Assembly: GCF_023856365.1 (NCBI RefSeq)
Contig: NC_064539.1
Location: 26,067,493-26,131,492, forward strand
DNA length: 64,000 bases
Source: Brienomyrus brachyistius
Lineage: Eukaryota > Chordata > Actinopteri > Osteoglossiformes > Mormyridae
Direction of reading: 5' to 3'
In this document: in pieces, positions 12,101 to 27,400 of the stretch
Layout: each line of letters starts with the position of its first letter
Numbering within the stretch: position 1 is the stretch's first letter
The notes under the pieces: model-generated
Databases searched by the model: none
The model's input: the letters and a program-made list of their open reading frames with translations, nothing else
What the model was told of the DNA's origin: nothing
Translations under genes and position numbers: made by a program

Positions 12101-15100
12101 TATTTTACAAGATCATCCCATATTGAAAAATGAAATACTGTGTTCTGAACAAATACAGGATGCGATTTGTCCCATATTTTTGTACTTCCTGATTGCCCTC
12201 CTTGGCATATTTTATCACAGGGGACCAGGGGTGGGGTCCCTAATTGCTGGCGTCTAACACGGCTGTGACAGTACCAAGTGGCTGCTTGGAACTATGTTAA
12301 TTTCTGTGATATGATAATTGCTTGATATAATTAACTAAGTTTCATTTTCTTATCGTTTAAGTTTTATATGCCAATATAGTCAGGGATTGACATAACTGGT
12401 ATGCAAGTACGCAATTACTTTTAAAAGCGATATGTGCGGCAATCGATTGCTATAACAGTGTGAATGCGTACGTAGTTTATGTGCATTTGCGTAGATGACA
12501 AAAAATTATCGTGCATTTTAACCTCTATACCACAAATGAAGTATGAATTAGCATCTAACGGTTAAAATGCATGATAATTTCTTGTCATATCGGCGTAAAT
12601 GCACATAGAATACGTAAGTTGGTGCCAACGTAGCATGAGTCACAAACTCATTACCATAACATATCGATTTATTCTTTTTTTTTTTTATCAGTTTGACGAC
12701 TCGCATCATTGTGTAAAATGCAAATTTTGCTTCTGAGGTAGTTACTCAGTTACAGAGTAAAATAATAGCTAGCCAAGACAAATCCAGTTTTCCTTAGTTG
12801 TAGTAGCCAGTAATGTACTGACTACCATTAACTTTCATTCTTAATGTAATAAAATTCAATAAATGTAATACATTTTTGATTCAGAAATTTTACTACGTTA
12901 TCGTTAAGTTATTATATCATCGGCTTTTATTACATTACGAATGGAAAAAGAATTATTACTGCACCTAGCAAGTAGGCTAAAATAAGCAGAAGGCCTGAGC
13001 ATTCCGACATGCTGGTGTAGATCTGCTGACCTGGTATGGCTGTTGGAGGACAGACTTTCCCAAGGCTGCATGCTGCACCCGGACACAGCGAAGGTGCCCA
13101 GACAGCTCCCATCCAGCCTGGCCAGCAGATCTTTGGCAGCGTTCTCCGCTGTCCGCCGGCTGTCATGAGCCCGTTTCAAAATCTGGGTGATGCTCTCCTC
13201 GCTGGAAGGGTCTACTGGGAGGTAGAAAGTGGAACAGGGAGGTGAGGCCACATTCACAGGGTGCAACACGAACACCAGTAGAACTGATGTTATTTATGAG
13301 TAAAAAGAAAAAACATGTTCTTAAAATGTATCAATGTGAATATCTGTATGATAATGTATGATTAAAATTAACATCTGACACCAAAAAAGATAATGAGATG
13401 TTTCTGGTCAGTGGGCCATTCAGCTCTCACAAAAGCTTTCTAGTGACATAATACTGCTTTAAATAAAATTTAAAAAACAGTTAACGTCTGAAAGAACACA
13501 CCTGATATTTTGGCAATATAGTTTGGCGCATTCGATAAAAAGCAAAGCGGATATAAGCCAGGCCATGTGCAAAGCATGTACAACACAGGTGAAGATACGA
13601 GTCACTGTGACTCACCAGCAGTGCTTACACCAGCCGCTCTGAACTGGCCTAGAACAACACTCTGCTCACTCTCTGCCAGGGCGAGAAGCAGCTCATAGGC
13701 CTCTATACACTGCTCACTGCAAAAGAACAGGACATTTCCCTCAGACCACAAGAACACACACACACACACACACACGTTTGTAATTATATCTTTGTGGGGA
13801 CTCTCCATTTCTATGGGGAAAACTCCAATCCCAATATGACACCCTTAACCCCCACCCAGCCCTAACCTTAACCATAAGTAACCAAACATAATACAAGACT
13901 TTTGGCATTTTTCCTTTTTGATTTCATTCACAGATCTTTGTGGGAACCTGAAAAATGCCCCCCCCCCACCACCAATGTCAAAAAACAGGTTTTTATTACA
14001 CTGTGGGGAACACACAATGTAATGTAAACATCATTTACACACACAGCTTTTGAATTTTCTGCCATTTTCAGAGCTTGGTAGGAGAAGAATTTAAGATACA
14101 CCTGATCTACATTTTTTAATTCTATGGGCAAAGTTAGGTCTAGTCACAAATTTTCGAAGCTGTAGATGCCATATCAAAAGAGCTACGAATGTTGGAGATT
14201 GGACTGAAATACAGACTCAACGAAATGCATAAAACTAATTAAAATCTCAAAAGGATGTAGTGTCAAATTATTAAAGAGACAGACCAAATATCTGGGATTT
14301 CTCCATAAGTTTGGTATAGGAGCACCTGTAAATTATTTCAGGGGAGTCTGAGAGGGTGACCTGGAAATTTTTTGTCAAACTGGGTGTTTTGATACGGAAT
14401 GACTCAGGCACTAAACAATTTGAAAACACAGAAATATCATACATTCACAAATTTTCAAAATTTTTCACAAATAGCAAAACCTGTTGCCATTTAGCCATTT
14501 TGTGGGGCGAGTAATTTCATAGTCCCATTCTCCCTGACATTGAGATTCAGAGAGACAGGGAGGGAGGGGACCGGCGGGAGATCTGCACTGTTTACAGTAG
14601 AGGACACAAAATAGATATTCATGCTCAGGTAAGCAGAAATGACAACTGGTTTCTAACACCAGCGTGAGAAAACTAACCAGGGAGGTTCTGCAATACGGAA
14701 GGCTGTTTCAATAAATACCTGTAAACAATATTCCATTGCTTGAAAAGCATGGATACTTCCACAGTGGAAATACCCCATCGGGTGGCTGATATAAACTGTA
14801 AAGTACTGTATATGGGTTTCAGACTGACCTGTACTGCAAAGCTAGCCTCAGGGCTGTTGCGTTGGACTCATACTTCCCCACCAGCATACTCATCCGCTCA
14901 GCATTGCTCTTACACTCCTCCAGCGTGATTGTCAGCAAGTCATTCTGGGATTTTAAATGCTCGATTCGACTGGAAATACAATAAAAAAAAAAAAAGTCAC
15001 ACATTGATTTATCAAAAAAAAAAAAAAGAACTAGATATCTTAAATTACCATGAAAAATCCACTTAATCACTAAATCATTAATGAGAATAAACTGAACATA

Positions 15101-15343
15101 CTGTGATTCTTGACAATTATAACAACAGGGAGGTATTAAGTTATTACATGTTTATAAATGTGCAATTTATAAATGTGTTTTTGGATTTTTTTGCAATAAA
15201 AATAGTATATAGCCTACATATTTATTCATTTCCCCATTTTCTACAGGTTCTGGGCCAAAGCAAGGTCTGGTTCTGTAGGTCATCCCAGAAAACACAGGGC
15301 ATGAGCCAGGAATCAACCGTGAAAACATGGCACTCATTTCACT

Positions 15344-15412
<69 letters not shown>

Positions 15413-18400
15413 GGCAGTGAAACGAAACTGAACCATTAAAAAAAATACTCATTCATGCAATTCAGTAATGTGCTGCAGACTCACCTATTCAGCCGCTCGG
15501 TCTCCACCTCAAACTCGCGGATCTTGCTCTCCGAGATGGCAGAGCCGTGCGAATAAAGGGTCTGGAAGATCTCCTGGATATTCGAACAGTCTTGTAACGA
15601 GTGAGCCAAGTGCTCTGCTATGTTGCTGGACACCTGGGTGGTACATATAGATACCGATGAGTTTTGGCACATTGGTGAACATGTACTGATGAACTGAAAG
15701 AATGATTGTTTTACAAATATATTATGTGCTATGAAAGGTGTTGACAGGATCTTTCTGGTTCTAAAAACAGGACAGATTCATGCCCATTGCTCTGTCACCC
15801 TTTCGGTTATAAGTATGGGCTCGATTGCAGTAGTTGCAGCCTGACCAGAACCAGAGGTAAAGCCCAAGGTCCCCCCCCATGCTTCTTTCAGCCCTGTGAT
15901 CATGTCAGAGTCGCCACTCACCCCAATGCTGCTGATCTCTGAGCCCAGAACAGGCCTCTCTATGGATAACGATTCGGACCTGGTTTTGGACAATTTGACC
16001 CGTTCTGCTACCTGTGGAAAAGTGGCCAAAACACCAATCTCAGTTTCTTATCCAAATCCACCCATGCATCCCTCCTCCGTAGCACAGCCTGGAGCCTGTC
16101 TCAGGAAGCCCATGGAAGAAAGGGGATTTTAACCCCTACACTGAGGTACGAGGCAGCAATGCTCACAAAAAAAAAGTAAACTACAATAATAATAATATGT
16201 TTTTTGTATTGGAGCTGGTGTACAATGTATATTGAAGCACTTTCAATCCCAAGCAGCAAGACAAGCTTTGGCTGGTTGTGTTTACGTGAGCTGGTGTCCA
16301 CCCTAATGCACCACATTCACTCCCAAGCATGACACACCCATCTGGCGCTCACCTTGGCCACAGGGATATCATTGCTGCTGCTGCTGGTGCTGAGCTCACC
16401 CGTACTGGGGTTAATGGGCCGACTGGTCTGGGTAAGCCTCCCGGGACTGGAGGAACCTGTCAGCTGGACACTCTGTAGACGGGACTGCAGCTCCCGAACC
16501 TGCAACATCATACAACACCTCAAACCACCTGACTCGTTGATTCAGAGACTCTTAGTCGAAGAGAGAGACATATCCTTCAAAAATATCTGTCACTGGCAGA
16601 TTAATCCATTAGATTACATTAGACTGATTCATGCAACGCCTTTTATAACTGTTCCGCTTATGTCTTAAGCCAAGCTTATTGACTGTAGGTTGTTCCCACA
16701 CTGAACATCTCAACGATACCAACAGCAGAGCGTTAAGGCAACTAATGCTCTGCTGAATCTCCTCACCCGCCTCCTTAAACGGTCTCGCTCCTCGCGAACA
16801 GCACTGACGGTCGCCTTGGTGCGGTTCAGGTCGTCTTCCTTGCTGCACAGCACGGCGATCAGGCTCTCCTTTTCATCCCTCAGGGCCTTCAGCTCCCTCT
16901 CCCAGTGAATGCGCTCCTCCGCCAGGCTGGGGTAAAGATCTCCTCCTAGGGCTCCCTCAATCTCCTCCACAGTCTCAGGGGGACAAAACCAAGGTCACGG
17001 ATTCATTCAGCTGGATTCAAATAAATCTTTTATTAATTCCAAATGTATATATTTTAGGTTTATTATTGCAGTACTAATTATGAGGTGTTTTTTTCTGGAA
17101 ACCTTGGAAAAGCAGGGCAGTGTAATGGCAGATTAACAAACGAACCTCTTACTGCAGTGCTTCAATCTCGGAAACACGTGAGGCAGTGAAATCAGACTCA
17201 AATCATACTGCTTGATTATATTGACCATAGACTTGTTTGGCACCAAAACAGCACTGCATACAAAAAAGGCAGCTGATAACTACAGTAAAATACACTGTTG
17301 GATCACTGATGCTTTCGGAACATTTTACTGATAGTCGTCCAGGGGCTGATCTTAAGATGATCTTAAGACGTAATCAAATAATTCTAAGTACCCAAATATT
17401 TCAGCCTACAGACCATCACAGATCTTTTCTGCATGGAGAGAAATGTGCTCTAAACTTAAATATCTTTTACAGAAAAAGGATCAGACCTCTTTCCACTCCA
17501 GGGAATTTTTGTCATTAAACGTAAAAGTACAGATAATTCCAACACTGTTCTGCAGAAACGCCAAACCTCTCTTATGTATCCAGCATGTGAGGTTTATGAA
17601 GTTCGCCATTACGTGAAATGAAAATGTAAAAACAAATAAAAACACATGTACGGTTGGCATAATAGACTCATTCATATCATTACCTTAATGACTAGGTCAC
17701 AGTGCTCACTGGCTGTCGTCAGCTGCTCGATGTGACGATCCACCTCGGCTACTGAGAGGTTGCATGTGCTTTTCTTGCGACAGACAACACGCTCCAGGCC
17801 TGTGAGAACCCGCTGCAGCTCCGAGTTCAGGTCACTGCAGGTATCTGTGATAGAAAGCCAAACGGTACACCAAGTCAGGAGCTACAGAATCTTCACTTAC
17901 AGTGATGTGAATGGACAAAGGTCCTCCTGCTGATCACATCACATAACTACTATATAAACCTCACAGTTTCAAGCAGGCATTCTCTAAATTTTATGTAGGT
18001 AAAAGCTAATTATAAAGAGCTCATTATGTCAATACATTAGGCAGCTAAACACCTTATTAGAAAGTCAGAACTACTGTGTCCCTTGTTTACTCCTACATTT
18101 GAGGGTTGAGGGTTGAGGTAAGAGGGTTGAGGTAAGAGGGTTGAGGTACAACACTAACTTTTTTTTTTTGTTTTAAAAAAGGATTCATCATGTTGTGGGG
18201 ACATTTGGACACGCACACACATAACTTATTTAACACTGGAGTTATGCATATTATGGGTAAATAAGTATAAAGCAGGACAATGAAACAAACACCTGGTTTT
18301 AGGGCCGTCACTATTAATTAGTATGGTGTAGGGTCTCCTTTAGTGGCCAAAACAGCATAAGAACCTCTTGAGAATGACAGATACAAGCCATGCACAGCGG

Positions 18401-21400
18401 CCAGAGGGTTTTTGAGGCATTCCTCTTGCAGAACAGTGGCCAGGTCACTACATGATGCTGATGGAGGAAAACGTTTGCTGATTTACTCCTCCAAAGCACC
18501 CCAGGCTCATTAATATTGAGGCCTGGTGCTTGTGCAGGCCATGGGAGAAGTTCAGCTTCATCTTCGTGTTCATCACACCACTCTGTCACCAGAATTGCTG
18601 TGATTATTGGTGCATTATCATCCCGATACTTGGCACCACCTTCAGGGTACGATGTTTGAACCACTGGGAGAACACGGTCCTCCAGAATGGTTCAACATTC
18701 CTTGGCGGTGATGCGTTCAGACACGCAGAACAAGTAGTGGGCCTATGGAATTCTATGTTATTGCAGCCCAAACCATCACTGATCACCCCCGTGCTGCACA
18801 GTGTGTAAATAAGGAAGAGTTGGAAAGACCCACACCTCAGCTAGGAGAGGTCGCACACTTCAATAAACATTACTGAAAGAAGCCATAAAACACCCAGTTG
18901 GGAGTTGTCCAAAAGCCACGTATGTGGTAGACACATCAAACATGTGTCACATCACTGCACATCACCCGGAGATCACCATCCCCACAGTAAAACATGGTGT
19001 GGGCAGTATGCTGTGAGGGTGCATTCCAGTTAGGTTTAATGAGACTTGTTATTGTCCTCGTTGACAAGGAGTGTCATCACACAACACCACAAGTACTCAG
19101 AGGGTGTTCCAGAGATGTTGGAACCACAGTGAATAGCACCAACTTTCACTGCATGCTTAGGCCTCTTAGCTGTTCTAATACTTGTTCAAACAGAAAGCAA
19201 ACTGCGTCCTCTTGTTTGCTAAGGTATAGTAAAAAAAATAGTTGCTGAAATACAGTCGATTTTTTACACTGCCTTGCTGACTGTGGGTAGGCAACTTATC
19301 AAAATTATCTATTAATATCTCACTAAAGATCTCACCCATATCTGCAGTAACTAAGGTAGACTGATTCTCAGGCACCGAGACAGAGTTCTGGTCCTGGTCC
19401 TGGTCCAGGTCCACACTGTGTCCATCCTCATTTACTTCCGGCTGGCTGTGGCTTAGCTCAGAACGAAGTTCAGAGAACTCATCTTCCTCCCTGGAAAAAA
19501 AAAACAACGGATGAAGGGGTCACATTCCTGAAATAATACCATCTTTTGTTAGAACATTCAAAACTTTAAGCACATCCACATGTGTGCCCTTGAGAGGTAA
19601 AGTGGGTTATCCCACATGTCTGACCCCTACCCACTTTTTATTGAATATTTTCAATTGGATAAGTTGTTATCCAAGTCATACCTCTGTGCTACCTATGATA
19701 TATAACAATTGTAGGGTATAGGCACACTGATTTTTGGAAAAAAATTCAACTTTGGAGCTCATTTTCTCAAAACTTTTGTGGAATAGCCCACATTACCTCT
19801 GAAGGGCACATGTATGCCTTGTGGCATATAATATACTGAAGCAAATCCCTAGTAGCATAGGGTACTCAGGTGGAGGACACTGCACAAGGGATGCCAGTTG
19901 CAATATACAGACTGGACAGATGGAGAATACCAGAGTACATGAAGGAAACCTGCACAGAACAGGAAGAATAGCAATGCAAAAGGCAAGGGCAGGATTCAAA
20001 CCTTCAACCCTGCAAGTATTGCAAAAATGCGTCCTACTAAACCACTGTGCCACACCATGAAAACTCAGCTTAAAGCCTCTTGACAAACACGCCAGTGGGC
20101 CCACTGCTTGTTTAAAATGCTTTTACCTCAGACACCACCTGTCCTAGAATCACAAACCAGGGCTTGTGTGTAGTCAAGATAGTCACGAGATGTTAACCAA
20201 ACACAAGCTAATTGCTACAAGTGCTGTTTATGCCAGTAAACAACCTTTGAACTGGACAGTTCCTGTTCAGCGAAAACTTATGTTTAGATTCTCATGCCAA
20301 TAACCTTATGCTGCTTATAGATTTGAAACTTCTTAGATAACGGCTTTAAAAACAAGAAGATTCAACGCAAGTTTGGCGCGAATCGGACACAGCGTTCAAC
20401 TGCAGCCAAGCGTTTTCTCATGGCAGTGCCAGATGACCGGTATGGAGAACAACATGGATTACATGACATATTAGATACGTTAAGCCAGTTTACTTTGTTT
20501 TTTTGAATGAAGAACTAAGATGGATATTGAAAGGTACAAGGTACGAACACCAGTGTCACCATACTTTGAGTAGTGGGTGCTATTATTTATGCAAACAAAT
20601 GGGTGTGTACATTTCGACTGGTTGCCATCTTGGAGTTTTATAAATACATTTACTTTCATCATTCAATTTCTATTATGATTGAATGTCTGACATTGAATAA
20701 AAGCATGTATGTTCGTAAAAATGTTGGGCAGATTTTTTACTTCTCTACTCTCTCCACCAGAGGGGTCACACTTGAGACGAGTTGTAAGATTCTGCTATAA
20801 ACAATTCAATAAAACATCAATAAACAATAAACCACAAATCAATAAAAATGTAGTTAAGCATCAAATATGATGGTTCATTTAAAATAAAATTTACAAACTT
20901 AGTTGCTGATCTTTACTAAAGTGCAATATGATCTGCCACGATGATTCTGTTCAGTCTTTTAATGGGGGAAATATAGAATTCACACCATCTTCATAAAACG
21001 TCTCTTCACAACTTATTAAATGATAAAGTCAACACAAATAAAAAAAAAAGTACCATAACTGTTAACTCAGCACCCAGATTTAAAATATCATGTCCTAAAA
21101 ACTCTGCAGGTTTACAAATTATAGTCAAGATTCATTTCACAAGAATTTCCCCTTGGGATCAATAAAGTGTAATCTAATCTAATCTATGTCTAATCCAAAA
21201 CTCTAATTTCCCTTTGTTATCTGAGCTGAGTTGTTACCTGATGGTTGTGCCCTGCAGCTGGTCGATCTTTTTGTTGAGCTCGGCGATGATGCTGTGCAGC
21301 TCAGTGATTCTCTCTTCGTAGCGCAGCATATTTCGCTCCTGTGCTTCCTCATACTCTCGCATCAGGTGGGACTGCTCACACTGCCAGCAAATGCAAATAA

Positions 21401-24400
21401 TTCAGTTTACTGAAATTCATTTATACAAACACATGCATACACTTAAATCATCTTCGCACACAAGACAAATCCAATAAGCACCTCAGTTTTATAATTTACC
21501 TATGATTGCATCACCCAAGGACATAGCATAAAATGCCAAAATACCCCATGCTTTATACCCCAACTAAATAAAAGCAATTCAGAAACTACAATGTAAAAAT
21601 GCATTTAAAAGGCAAAAAATAGTTGGAAAATCTAACTGAGTCAATAACAGTTCCAAACTTCCACTGGCATTAACCCCAGCATAAAAACCATGCACCTAGA
21701 GCTTCATTGAATGGGTTTTCATTGCCGAGCAACTGCCCATAAGCCTCACATCACCAAGCGCAATGCCAAACGTCAGATGAAGCACACCACCACTGAACAG
21801 TGGAATCATATTCTGTGGAGTGACGTATCTGGCAGTCTGATGGACGAATCTGGGTTTGGCGGATGCCGGGTAAATCTGCCTGACTGTATTGTGTCAACTG
21901 TAAAGTTTGGTGGAGGAGGGATAATGGTATGGGGTTGTTTTTCGGGGTTTGGGCTAGACCGCTTAGTCCCAGTGAAGGAATCTCTTAATGCTTCAGAATA
22001 CCGAGACATTTTGCACAATTCAATACTTCCAACTTTGTGGAAACTGTCTGGGGAAGGAAGGAACTTTTCTGTTCTAGCATGAGCGAGTCGTGGAACCCAA
22101 AGGAAGGTCCATAAGACATGGCTGGGTGAATCTGATGTGGAAGAACTTGACTGGCTTACACAGAGCTCTGATCTCAACCCCATCGAACACCTTAGGGATG
22201 AACTAGAATGGAGATTGTGAGCCAGGCCTTCAAGTCCAACATCAATGCCAGACCTCACAAATACTCCTCTGCATGAATGGACGAAAATTACCACAGACAC
22301 ACTCCAAAATTTTGTGAAAAGCCTCCCCAGAGAGTAGAATTGGTGCAATAATGCAAAAATCTTCAAATTTTAAAACATGCAATCATGAGTGGAGATACAT
22401 TTCAAAGACTTCTCTATGGTACACAACTTGACTTAGGTAAACAGGAAAGGCTCTGATGAAGAACCCAGGTTTGTTTGACTATACATCTGCTTTTGGCTGG
22501 TTGTCTCCTGAGACTCATCCTTTGCAGTCAGAAATTTGACCCTCGAAAAGGAGACTCACCTGTGATTTAGCCAGGGTCTTTTCTAAAGTCTCACGCTCTC
22601 TCTCACTTTGCAGGAGACGCTTGTTCAAATCCACCACATCACCTTTCAGCGAGGCCAGGGCTGCTTGGTGGAGCTGCGGGGGGAGAGAGAGAGAGCTGGA
22701 AGTGTCGCACACTAGAATCAGACAGAAACACACCCACACATACACACACATGCACACACATACTGTAAGTTAATATTTTACATGAAAGATATTATTTTGA
22801 GCTCCATGTTTATCATCAACCATTTCGCAACATGTATTTGGAGAATGCGTTAAATAATCCAAAAATGATTGCTTTGTGAAGGTCTTTTACTTGCTAAAAT
22901 CTCATAATGGTAGTGAAAACATTAAAAGCAGAACAATTACCAATAGTTTGTATACTAAACTTTTGAAAGTTTATGAACGTAACAACTACTGTTTTGTAGG
23001 TTGAAGCAGGAACAGAGATCATTAATTGTTACTAACACGGAAGCATTAATACTGCATTCAGGCCAATTTTTTAATTCTGTTTCATGTTTACAGCATAAAA
23101 AAAAATCTATGAACCCAATGCAGCTATTGTTTTCTAGGTGGATACCAAGAACAGATTTCATTATTTGTGGATAACTTTGAGGAAGCATTGTACACTGCAT
23201 TCAGACCGAATTTTTTACTTCCGATTCATGTGTACAGCATGTGCCGAGGTAAGAACTTCCATGTAAAAAATAAACAGACAAAATATCAGTTTAATTGCTG
23301 TGCTGAAGATACCAACACAAACAATTTTAAAAAGAAATATTATGACAGTAAGGCTTCTGCTCCCGCCTCTCAGTGCACGTCATGCACTCTCTTATATGGC
23401 AGCTACATTTCTGTTTTTTTCGACAAAACTGAACTTCAATTTTATTTTATTTTTATTCTTACTTGTATTCTTTTGATTAAAAGTCTTTTGGTAACCTTAA
23501 TACTCCCTCTGCACTTGGTTTCATATATTGATTAAAAGATATCCATCCATCCATTTTCCAAACCACTTATCCTACTGGGTCGCGGGGATCCGGAGCCTAT
23601 CCCGGAAGCAATGGGCACGAGGCAGGGAACAACCCAGGATGGGGGGCCAGCCCATCGCAGGGCACACTCACACACCATTCACTCTCACATGCACTCCTAC
23701 GGGCAATTTAGCAAGTCCAATTAGCCTCAGCATATTTTTGGACTGTGGGAGGAAACCGGAGTACCCGGAGGAAACCCCACGACGACATGGGGAGAACATG
23801 CAAACTCCGCACACATGTGTGACCCAGGCGGAGACTCGAACCCGGGTGCCAGAGGTGTGAAGCAACAATGCTAACCACTGCACCACCAAGCCGCCCCGAT
23901 TAAAAGATATTTCTTTTTAATTTCCTTCATAACATCTTATGGATGCGTTTTTATGGTTTCATGCTGTTCCTAGGATCAAAAATCAAACCAACAGGCAGGA
24001 CAATGCATATGCGATGTATAGTTTAATGTGCGATGTATAGTTTAATGTGTATGCAATGTATAGTTTAATGCATGTGAATTCAGATTCAAACGTGGAAAGT
24101 AACTAACTTCATAAAAATTCACTTCCTCGTTTGTTAAATGATGTTGGTATATAAAACCTGGCAAAACTGTGTGCTGTGCTGAATAAAATGAATCCATGAA
24201 GTCAATGTGGAGTTAACACAAAAATAAAACAAATGGTAAACATTCCTCAAGAAGGCTGCCAGTCATTCACAAACATTTGCTAGTTTAACAAAGAGGAATA
24301 TAACAATTTCTTATCTAGTTTAACACATCCCGGACCTGGACAGCAGAGCAGACACATTCGAACCTAAAGAGCAATAGTACCTATACTAACACGTAACCAA

Positions 24401-27400
24401 GTTAGTTTCTATTGGAGATCTGCAGCACTAAGTCATTGACACGGAAAAAACACAAAAACGCTACGAACTGAAGAAGTCCGGCAGGAATGCATCATGGATG
24501 CCTTCAATCTGCCCAGCAGAACAGGTTTAAAAGGCAGACTTCACTGTTACAGGGTATAGGTCAGATGCTCATTTCAAATTGTTTGCTTTAGAATCTGCAA
24601 GACAACTGAAGTGTCTTGAAAAAGCTAGGAAAACAACCGCACTGTAACTCTGGAAATTAATCTCAAAACAGACCAAACAGTGAGATAAAACATTTCAAAA
24701 TGAACATTGATGCAGCATGTGAACCTTCACATGTGAACCTAAAATACTTCAAGCTGTTCCACTTTTAAACGACAGATACACTTACTTAAAAAAATACAAA
24801 GAAATCAACTAATATTATGAACGGATTTTACTAAAGATGTTATTCTTATGGAAATGGTTACTAATTTAGTCTACTTTAGTCTAATTTAGTCTTAAGAATA
24901 AAATCACTTGTATAAAGACAGATGTGCAGACGTCGACATACAAAAGGAGAAAAAGAATAATAATGTAACAGCAGAAGAAGAACACCCAGTGAACTTAACA
25001 GAAATAATAAGAGAGAAAAGCAGAATAATGGGCATTTAAGAATGTTTACTCTTACTGTGTAAAAACAGATGTGAAACGGTCCGGCTAGTGTCTATCCCGC
25101 TTGCTGTTCATTTCAGGCATTTCTGTTAAAGGTAAACATTTAGATCGGACTCCCTGCCTTCCTCTGACTTCCTGTAGGAAACCGTTCCCCACCCTGTGAT
25201 CTTGAAGTTGTGTTGAACTTCACTTCCACATAAAGGAAATTCCACAGAGAAACAACAATGGTTCTTACATATCAGAAAAAAGTAAGGTCCTCTTTTGAAA
25301 CGATATTTAACAACCATAAAATGTACCTTAATACAGCTAAAGAGCTAAGCTCTTAACATCTTAAGATATCTGTCACATTTAATCCTGTAAAGCCTGCAGA
25401 TGTCAGGCTGCTGTTGTACTAATTTTATTTTTTTTTACCTTCAGATTCAAATTGCTTCCACCTGTGATGTTACTCTTAAGCAGAATTAACATGAATTTCA
25501 CCAACAAAACAAATTCCTTTTCTGCAATATTATGCATAATTATACAAGCCTTAACGGTTAGTATTTTTAAAACAGTGCAAAAATACTTCATTTATAGATC
25601 TGCAACATTTATGTATATTGATGATGGGCCTCTGCAACACGAGTGGCTGTCAGATCATGTCTTTGAACTAATAGCGATCGAATGCCAACGCACCTCCAAT
25701 GTGGGAAATCGGGGCTAAAATCAAAATAATCTAAACTTAAATTTTTTTTTTTAAAAAAATCCAATTTATGCTTTTTTTTTAGCCCAGACTGAATTTTCTG
25801 GAGAAAGCAGACACTCAGATGATGTTGGCTAAAATCAGGTAAAATAGGTGTTTCAGTAAATATCAGCTAAACTGGCAGACTTACAGCAAACAATGCTGAT
25901 TTGTACCACTGCCGAACAAAAGAACACAAACACACACGTCAACTGATAGGCAGAAATGCATGGTTAGCATGCAGTCGATAAGCTCTTTCTGAAACACCCT
26001 TGTTTTGCACTGTACGTACCAATAAACACTGTATTCAAAAAGGTGGTTAACTCACACCATATCTGCAGAGGGTCCTGGGGGCCATGGCTGTCAATTGTGC
26101 TGTAAATACTGAAGGTCTCTGGGGGCCCTGCTGGCCAACTCACACTGTATCTGTAGAGGGCCTCCAACTCACGTTGCACATGAAGACAGCCATGTTGTTT
26201 AGTTTGCTATAAATGTTGAGGACTCCGGAGCTCCGATATCCATAATCTGGCATTGGGTGCAAAGCATGCCAGTAACTGCATAGTTAGTCTTGCTGACCAA
26301 CCCCGTCGCTTCACATTTACGTCAGCCAATCGATAACAGTGGGTGGGATCAGGACAAATGGAAAAAGTTCACCTTGGTGAACTTGCACAGGCACTAACAT
26401 TGTTTTGGTTGATTTCATCTCAAATATACTGAAAACTTAAGCTTCAATTGTGGTGCATTTCACATATACAATGTGCCTGCAAAGTTTGGTAAAAAAATCG
26501 GCCAGATTATTTTCGAGTTATCATCCTGACAAGATCAAGTGTCTGAGCTAGCATCTTCTTCGATATTACTATGTAGTGCTACCTTCATTCTGGTGCAGTT
26601 TGTCTCAACATAAAACCAGGTGTAGATCTTCATCCATATAATGTTTTTGTCAGGCAGTAATAAGAGCCAAAGACTTTTTGATTTATCACATTCACAAGGT
26701 CAAACGTTGTTTTCTTTCACCCTCCCCTTTGCTGCCACTAGGTGGCACTGCTTCAAGTTTGCATGTAGACCACACAATGCCTCTGCAGAGTTTGATAAAG
26801 ATCCATCAAATGGTCTTTGAGTTATCGTCTTAATCAAAGCATCTGCGGTGGCAGGAGCCTGTTCCCAAAACCATATACATTCCAGAGAGTTTCCATTCGT
26901 ACATTTTCCACGCCCTGAAACAACAGGCACGAGGCTGCGCATATTTCACAGAAAACACACGGCTACCTTTTCACAAGCTGCACTAGGTTTCCGAGCAGAC
27001 TTAATGAATGCTATCAAATGAAAGCCACATGTGCGAAGGTGCACACATCATCCACGGCTCACAATATGCTTCCATTTAAATAAGACTTCCGGTATCTTCC
27101 AGCATGTGGGCTTAGTAACTATAGACGTAACTGTTCTCATCTGGAAGCCCAGTCTTACAACAAAGACAGACAATGAGAACAAAAGTTCGGCAATAAATAA
27201 ATAAAACCGCCTTTCCTGTTGCTTTTTTCCTTTCACTTTGTTTCATTTTTGGAAGCAGCCCCGTCACTGCTGTTACATGCACAATACAAACATGTGCTGA
27301 CAGAACTACAATCTGGCACCTAACCCACTTCTGCCACATAAGACAGATTCCTGAGATTCAAGGATGCCCCAGAGATCATGATTCATACCATCTACTGCCT

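Noticed and set aside
15346..15411. CRISPR-like regular repeats
   Set aside because: This and the other tandem arrays are simple microsatellites or minisatellites without unique spacers, in a vertebrate genome.
15167..15436. Open frames rich in Thr-His or Cys-Val repeats
   Set aside because: They are translations of the CA/TG microsatellite; the same applies near 48497-48688 and 50165-50588.
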